Source: Oreohelix idahoensis
Lineage: Eukaryota > Mollusca > Gastropoda > Stylommatophora > Oreohelicidae
NCBI GenBank assembly: GCA_024509875.1
Contig: JAMPIV010014832.1
Coordinates: 558,001 to 622,000 of the forward strand
Length of the DNA: 64,000 nt
Reading direction: 5' to 3'
Position numbers and translations under genes: made by a program. Positions 59,036-64,000 of this stretch are shown here, one piece after another. The notes under the pieces were generated by a model. That model saw only the letters and a list, made by a program, of their open reading frames with translations, made no database searches and had not been told where the DNA came from. The first letter of the stretch is position 1; each line of letters starts with the position of its first letter.

Positions 59036-60350
59036 ATCTCATCATCTCAAACCGTAACCCGTCATGGGTCGTAGGGGTGCCATGGTGGAAGCATCAGCAG
59101 ACAGGGTCCTCCACTGCTCTCTATCCTCAGCAATGCGTACAAGTGTGGAAAAACCGTGCCCTGCCCATTCTTTGATGTTATCAGTCCAGGATTTTCTTTG
59201 CTTTCCTCTTCTCCGTTTACCTTCGACTGTTCCCTGGAGGATCGTTTTCGAAAGGGAGTCATGACAAGTTACACCCCCGAACCAGGCAAGCTTTCGACGT
59301 TTCGCTATTGACAAAAGTGGTTCTTGGTGGCCTGCATACGTGTTTATTTTCTCTCTAACATAGACATTTGTTTTGTGCTCTTTATAGCAAATGCGCAAAA
59401 TTCTTCTATAACATTTATACTCGAAAGCCTGAATCCTTTGCTCCGTATCTGCAGTGAGTGTCCAGCCCTCACATCCATACAAGAGAATAGATAATACAAG
59501 TGATTTGTATAATTTGATCTTCACAGGAAAACTGATGTTACTTTTCCAGATCACATTCAGCCTTGTCATGGCAGCTGAGGCCATCTCAAGTCTTGTCTTG
59601 ATTTCTTTACTTGATCTTCCATCACTACATATAGTGGATCCGAGATATTTAAAGGTGTTAACTTCTTCTAACGTTTGCCCATTTAACGCAATGTTGGTCG
59701 GAACATGTTTCTTATGGCTATTCACCAATATCTTGCTTTTTTCTATATTAATTTCCATCCCATACATTCTTGTTACTTTCTCCAGTCTTGAGGTAAGGTC
59801 TTGAAGTTCTGATTCTGTTCCAGCTATAAGATCGATATCATTAGCAAAACGTAGATTGCAAAGAGGTCGGCCTCCAATCGATATGGTTGTTTTATAATCG
59901 CAGAGAGCCTCCTGCATAATATGTTCTAGATATATATTAAAGAGCACTGGGGACAGGATATATCCCTGACGAACTCCTACAGTTGTTTTGAAAAATTTTA
60001 TAATGTCATTGCTTGCAAAAACAGCACTGCCTGCGTCCTTGTATAGTGCTTCAATGACATCTATGATGTTGGTATCAAAATTGAATTTTCTCATTATTTA
60101 CCATAAGCCTTCATGCCAGACTCGATCGAAGGCTTTTGTGAAATCGATGAAGTTATGGTATAAATCGCGTTGATGCTGGAGATGTTTTTCGATCAGTAAT
60201 CTAATATTGAAGATTTGTTCTGAGGTACTTCTTTTTGGTCTAAAGCCAGCCTGTTCCTCGGACAAGATTTCTTCTGATTTCTGTTTTATTCTGTTCAAAA
60301 TTATCCTTAACATCACTTTACTTGGATGACTAATTAGACATACCTTGTAG
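59036..60350 (-). mobile_element. LINE E, 5' truncated, inserted in the satellite
   Basis: Minus-strand LINE carrying part of the RT and the whole C-terminal region. Ends at the left with a GATGATGAGATG-like tail. The array unit resumes on both sides. The precise target duplication is unclear because the target is itself repetitive. Confidence 0.88.
59042..60316 (-). pseudogene. LINE E RT and C-terminal region
   Basis: Minus strand from 60316 (coding traces extend to about 60350). RT blocks: EEQAGFRPKRSTSEQIF, FIDFTKAFDRVWHEGLW, then an in-frame TAA near 60097. It continues with VGVRQGYILSPVLFNIY and RFANDIDLIAG. The last should be FADD: the first catalytic Asp is Asn (codon at 59840-59842, AAT for GAT). 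After it come YLGSTICSDGRSSKEI, LLYGCEGWTL, KRRRGKQRKSWTDNIKEW and the final block ending in TGYGLR. Inactive from the stop, the lost Asp and truncation. Confidence 0.9.
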
Positions 60351-61069
60351 TTACAAGTAAATTGTTGTGCGCCTAGGCATAGTTACAGGTAAAAACTAGT
60401 ACGCCTAGACATGGGTTACAGGTAAAAACTAGTACGCCTAGACAAAGTTACAGGTAAAAACTAGTACGCCTAGACATGGTTACGGGTAAAAACTAGTATG
60501 CCTAGACATGGTTACAGGTAAAAACTAGTACGCCTAGACATAGTTACAGGTAAAAACAAGTACTCCTAGACGTTGTTACAGATAAAAACAAGTTCACCTA
60601 CATATAGTTGCAAGTAAAATGTATAACGCCTAGACACAGTTACAAGTAAAAATTAATGCATCTAGACATAGCTATAAGTACAGTCTAGTTCACCTAGACA
60701 TAGTTACACGTAAAAACTAGTACGATTAGACATAGTTACACGTAAAAACTAGTACGATTAGACATAGTTACAGTTAAAAATGTGTGCGCCTAGACATAGT
60801 TACAAGTACAAACTAGTACACTTAAACATAGTTACATGTAAAACCTATACACTTAGACATAGTTACAAGTAAAAAATAGTACACTTAGACATAGTTAAGA
60901 GTAAAACTTTGTGCGCCTAAACAGTTACATGTAAAAGCTGTACACTTAGACATAGTTACAAGTAAAAACAAGTACACTTAGACATAGCAATGAGTAAAAC
61001 GTAGTGCGCTTAAACATAGTTACATGTAAAACCTGTACACTTAGACATAGTTACAAGTAAAAACTAGCT

Positions 61070-61583
61070 TTGCATATCAGCCTCCACAGTCCTCCGCCAG
61101 GTTGTTTTTGGTCGGCCTCTCTTTCGTTTTCCTTCAGGGGTCCAAAGCATAGCTGTTCTTGTGATGGCATCGGGGTCTCTTCTGAGGACATGGCCAACCC
61201 AGCTCCAGCGTCTGCCAGCCATGATGGTGTGCATGTCCTCTTGCTTGCTCCGAGTAAGCAGATCTTGGTTGGTCATGGTATTCGGCTAAAAGATTCGGTG
61301 AATTTTTCTTATGCATGTTGTGTGAAAAGAGGACAATTTCGACATTTCCTTCTCTGTAACTCTCCAGCATTCCGCACCATAGAGAAGCACAGAAAGCACA
61401 CAGCTCTGATATAATCTTAATTTTGGGCGTGTGCTGTATTGAGAGGACTTCCAGATGTTGTTTAGGCTAAAAAAGGCTGTTCTTGCCTTATTCATTCTGA
61501 TGTTGATGTCTTTGCCTGCCCCTCCGTCTGGTGTTACTATGCATCCTAGGTATGTGAAGGTGTCTGTCTGTACCAGTTGTGCT
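61070..61583 (-). pseudogene. LINE B family fragment in the satellite
   Basis: Closely matches LINE B's post-RT region (SWVGHVLRRDPDAITRTA, PEGKRKRGRPKTTWRR). In LINE B the FWPNT codons are open; here the Trp codon is TAG (near 61287). The 3' tail seen in other copies is missing, so it is truncated at both ends. It could have arrived by rearrangement rather than standard retroposition. It shows the uninterrupted sequence where SINE copy B landed in LINE B. Confidence 0.88.
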
Positions 61584-61690
61584 AGTGTGCCTAAACATAA
61601 TTACATGTAAAACCTGTACACTTAGACATAGTTACAAGTAAAAACTAGTACACCTAAACATAGTTACAATAAAAAAAATAGTACACTTAG

Positions 61691-64000
61691 TGTGGTGGGT
61701 TTAGATGTTATGAATGTTGGTGTTATTGTTATAGTGTAACTGAGTGAGGTCAAGCTGTGAAGGCCTCTGAGTCTAATAGAAAATAAGGGGGTGTTCTCAG
61801 AGAACCTTTCTGCTACCACCCTAAGATCTCATTCAGACTTATTTTTGACTAGTATGTCTGTCCGCTACGTCTAATGTCTAGGGTAATGAAATTGTGGTAT
61901 AATAAAATGACAACAAATACACTTAAGAACTCTATGAAAGGTAATTAACAACGCCCAGAGTTAAGTTTAAAATGTGAAATTTATTTTTACAATTTATTGT
62001 TCCAGTATCACAATTTTGTGTATACCGGAATATTGAACTCAAAATGATAATTCAAAGTATTTACATAAAATTAATTCAATTTATAACTGAGTATATTATT
62101 ATTCACAACTGTAATTAAATGTGTCAATCTGGAACAGTGTCAATTTATTCTTGCTCCTATGAATGGGTATTGATTACAAGAACGTTTGTCTTCATCACAA
62201 TCTGAATGATCTAATACACATTTGGGAACTGAGAGTAGTTGAGTTTGGTATATCAAGTGCCCGGAGACATCTTCTTAACTGAGTGGTCCTGGTATGCAGG
62301 ATGAATTTTGGTTAGATCACCAGCTTCCACTGCCAAGTAAGGATTCTGCTCTTGCAATATAACACGGAGGCACACAGTCGATACTAGCATGGTAACTAAA
62401 CAATTAGTTAACGTTCTTAATTGGTTGTATACCCCATTCATGGTCAAATAAACTTCAAACTACAGTTTGACACTTTCCTTGACAAAGGAAACATTTTAAG
62501 TTAATAATATCAAGTCATGTACAATCACGGTGACTTGCTGAAGAAGACGACCAGTGGTTTGCCTGGTCTTATGTCATAATACTGTACAACAATTTCCCCA
62601 TTAATTATTTAATTTTTCTTTCTCCCAAAATGTCAGAAAGCCTGTCGGGCTTTTCTACAACATGTTAATATATTTCCTAACAACTCTGTGAAACAACACA
62701 AAGTTTGATGTTGACTTCCCTCTAGATAAACTTCTGCTCACATAATTTTCATACATATTCAATAATACCTACATAATAATAATATAATGGTGATATGAAT
62801 GTTTTCTTTCTTACCGCATCAGAGAAATATTAACACTAATAAGTTTGATTTGCGATAAATATGGTCAAATCCAGATCGCTTGCTGGTGCAGATCAGCAAA
62901 GTCAAGATAGTACTATTATCTTGCTTGTAGAATAACTTTAGTGTAGAAAATTTCTTTTACAAGTGGCCTCGAACACTAACTACAAATTAGTTTTATCCCT
63001 CCGTTAGTATATTAGACTCTAGCCAATCAGGGACTGTTTGGCTTCTAGCGTCTTTTTATTCAAACTGAACTCAAATTTCAAATCTTGGACTAACTTCCCC
63101 TCTATCCCCACTACAGGGCAAACTGAGAAAGATTCAAGTCTGTTCGTCCATCTGTCTTCGTCAATATCTCAGTTATATCCTAAAAGTTTATAATTCTGAC
63201 AAGTAATTAGGGATCCTGTTGCTGTCTGTCCCACAGTGGTTTTATTCTTTTATTTATTATATTCACTAGTATCGTTTTTATTCTTCATTTCATCATAATT
63301 TACTTTTTCCTTCTACACTTATTCAAATAACATATTTTATTATTTTTGGGTTCTTCTACGGCAAGATAATATATCACACTAAGTAATATGTTAGGTATAA
63401 TAACCAAATATTATCATTTTATTCGTCCGCTATTATTTATTTCCATCTATCGTTCAATTGTGACAGTTAGTTTCACTTTAGAAATGCAGACGATAGTTTA
63501 AACGGACTCCATACCATTCCCCCTTTCCAATTTCTCTCTCTCTCTCTCTCTCACTTTTTCTAAGAAAACTACAGCGAACGATAGCAGATGTTCAAACATG
63601 CCCTAACGACGATAACTAAGGCCTGTAGTCTATTTTTCAAACACTAACCTATCCCTCGCGTGTAGTGTTTCAAACCAATTCTGTGACGTCGCCTTGTCGC
63701 ATGCGATTCGAAAACCAACGCTTGTCAAGGCTTTCATTCATCCCCTATCTCTCCCTCCTACGTTTTCTTCTCTCACTCTGACTGAAACGAACACTTAGCT
63801 GTCTGCAAAACGGCGTTTAGGTAATATTTAATGATTTGCGTTAATTGTAAGTGTCAAGGACGAAACTAGGAAAGCGTGTAAGATTTGACAGCGGGATCAT
63901 TGTCTAAGCATTACTACTGCATACAATTCAGCGCTCTACTGGCGTTGAGGACGACGATGGCCAAGCACACACGGGCGGGTTTATTTATTATCATAGGAGT
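61691..64000. other. Unassigned AT-rich DNA
   Basis: No gene or repeat family recognised. (CT)n at about 63533-63552. Confidence 0.5.

Larger units (their letters stand above)
58853..61690. repeat. Roughly 32-bp satellite array, interrupted by two LINE fragments
   Basis: Units around CCTAGACATAGTTACAGGTA followed by AAAACTAGTACG. They occur at 58853-59035, 60351-61069 and 61584-61690, about 30 units in all. Local subtypes differ (ACGCCTAGACATGG versus ACACTTAGACATAG). Spacing is mainly 32 bp (for example 60434 and 60466). Confidence 0.9.

Overview
This is eukaryotic, AT-rich, non-coding-dominated DNA from an invertebrate animal. No host gene, rRNA or tRNA gene could be supported. Nearly everything recognisable is a transposable element (TE) or a tandem repeat. 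The mix (Ty3/gypsy-type LTR elements, RTE/CFDP2-like LINEs, mariner, Tc1 and pogo/Tigger DNA transposons, tRNA-derived SINEs) suits a lophotrochozoan, most plausibly a mollusc. That assignment is inference, not something the sequence proves.

Layout. 1-3371: repeats and unassigned DNA with an 86-bp (TA)n. 3372-13532: a DD34D mariner (about 1354 bp without the insertion) split by an 8.8-kb LTR retrotransposon (element 1, 4185-12986) with GGGAC target duplications and almost identical 1447-bp LTRs. 13535-19100: unassigned DNA with a 52-bp tandem repeat and fragments of interspersed families named here R1, R2 and R3. 19105-26055: a nested stack. LINE A (+) contains a GAA-tailed SINE-like element and is split by LINE B (-). 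LINE B in turn carries another SINE-like copy and a 2.8-kb unassigned insert that contains LINE C. LINE A resumes through a 23-bp minisatellite made of its own coding sequence. 29112-33340: an R3 copy holding a Tc1-like transposon and a solo LTR of the element 1 family. 33362-43437: two tRNA-like SINEs head to head, one split by LTR element 2 (33695-43387, CTTAC duplications, 792-bp LTRs). 43525-50277: R1, LINE tails, SINE-like copies and an inverted R3 copy holding a complete tRNA-derived SINE. 50278-58852: a Tigger-type MITE and two minisatellites, one of them seeded from a LINE C-terminus. 58853-61690: a roughly 32-bp satellite array interrupted by two LINE fragments. 61691-64000: nothing recognised.

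The most interesting signal is the domain order in both LTR elements. The polyprotein reads gag, protease, integrase (H2C2 zinc finger, DD35E, GPY/F module), then reverse transcriptase and RNase H. The reverse transcriptase and integrase are Ty3/gypsy in type, but the order is that of Ty1/copia. This matches the Gmr1-like group first described from deuterostomes. Both elements also lack a CCHC knuckle and share a CPxC-x13-CGH motif just before the protease. Element 1 has a single frameshift in an A7 run and nearly identical LTRs, so it is very young.

A second theme is that two minisatellites (25.5 kb and 57.4 kb) are tandem amplifications of LINE C-terminal coding DNA at the point where the LINE copy breaks off or ends.
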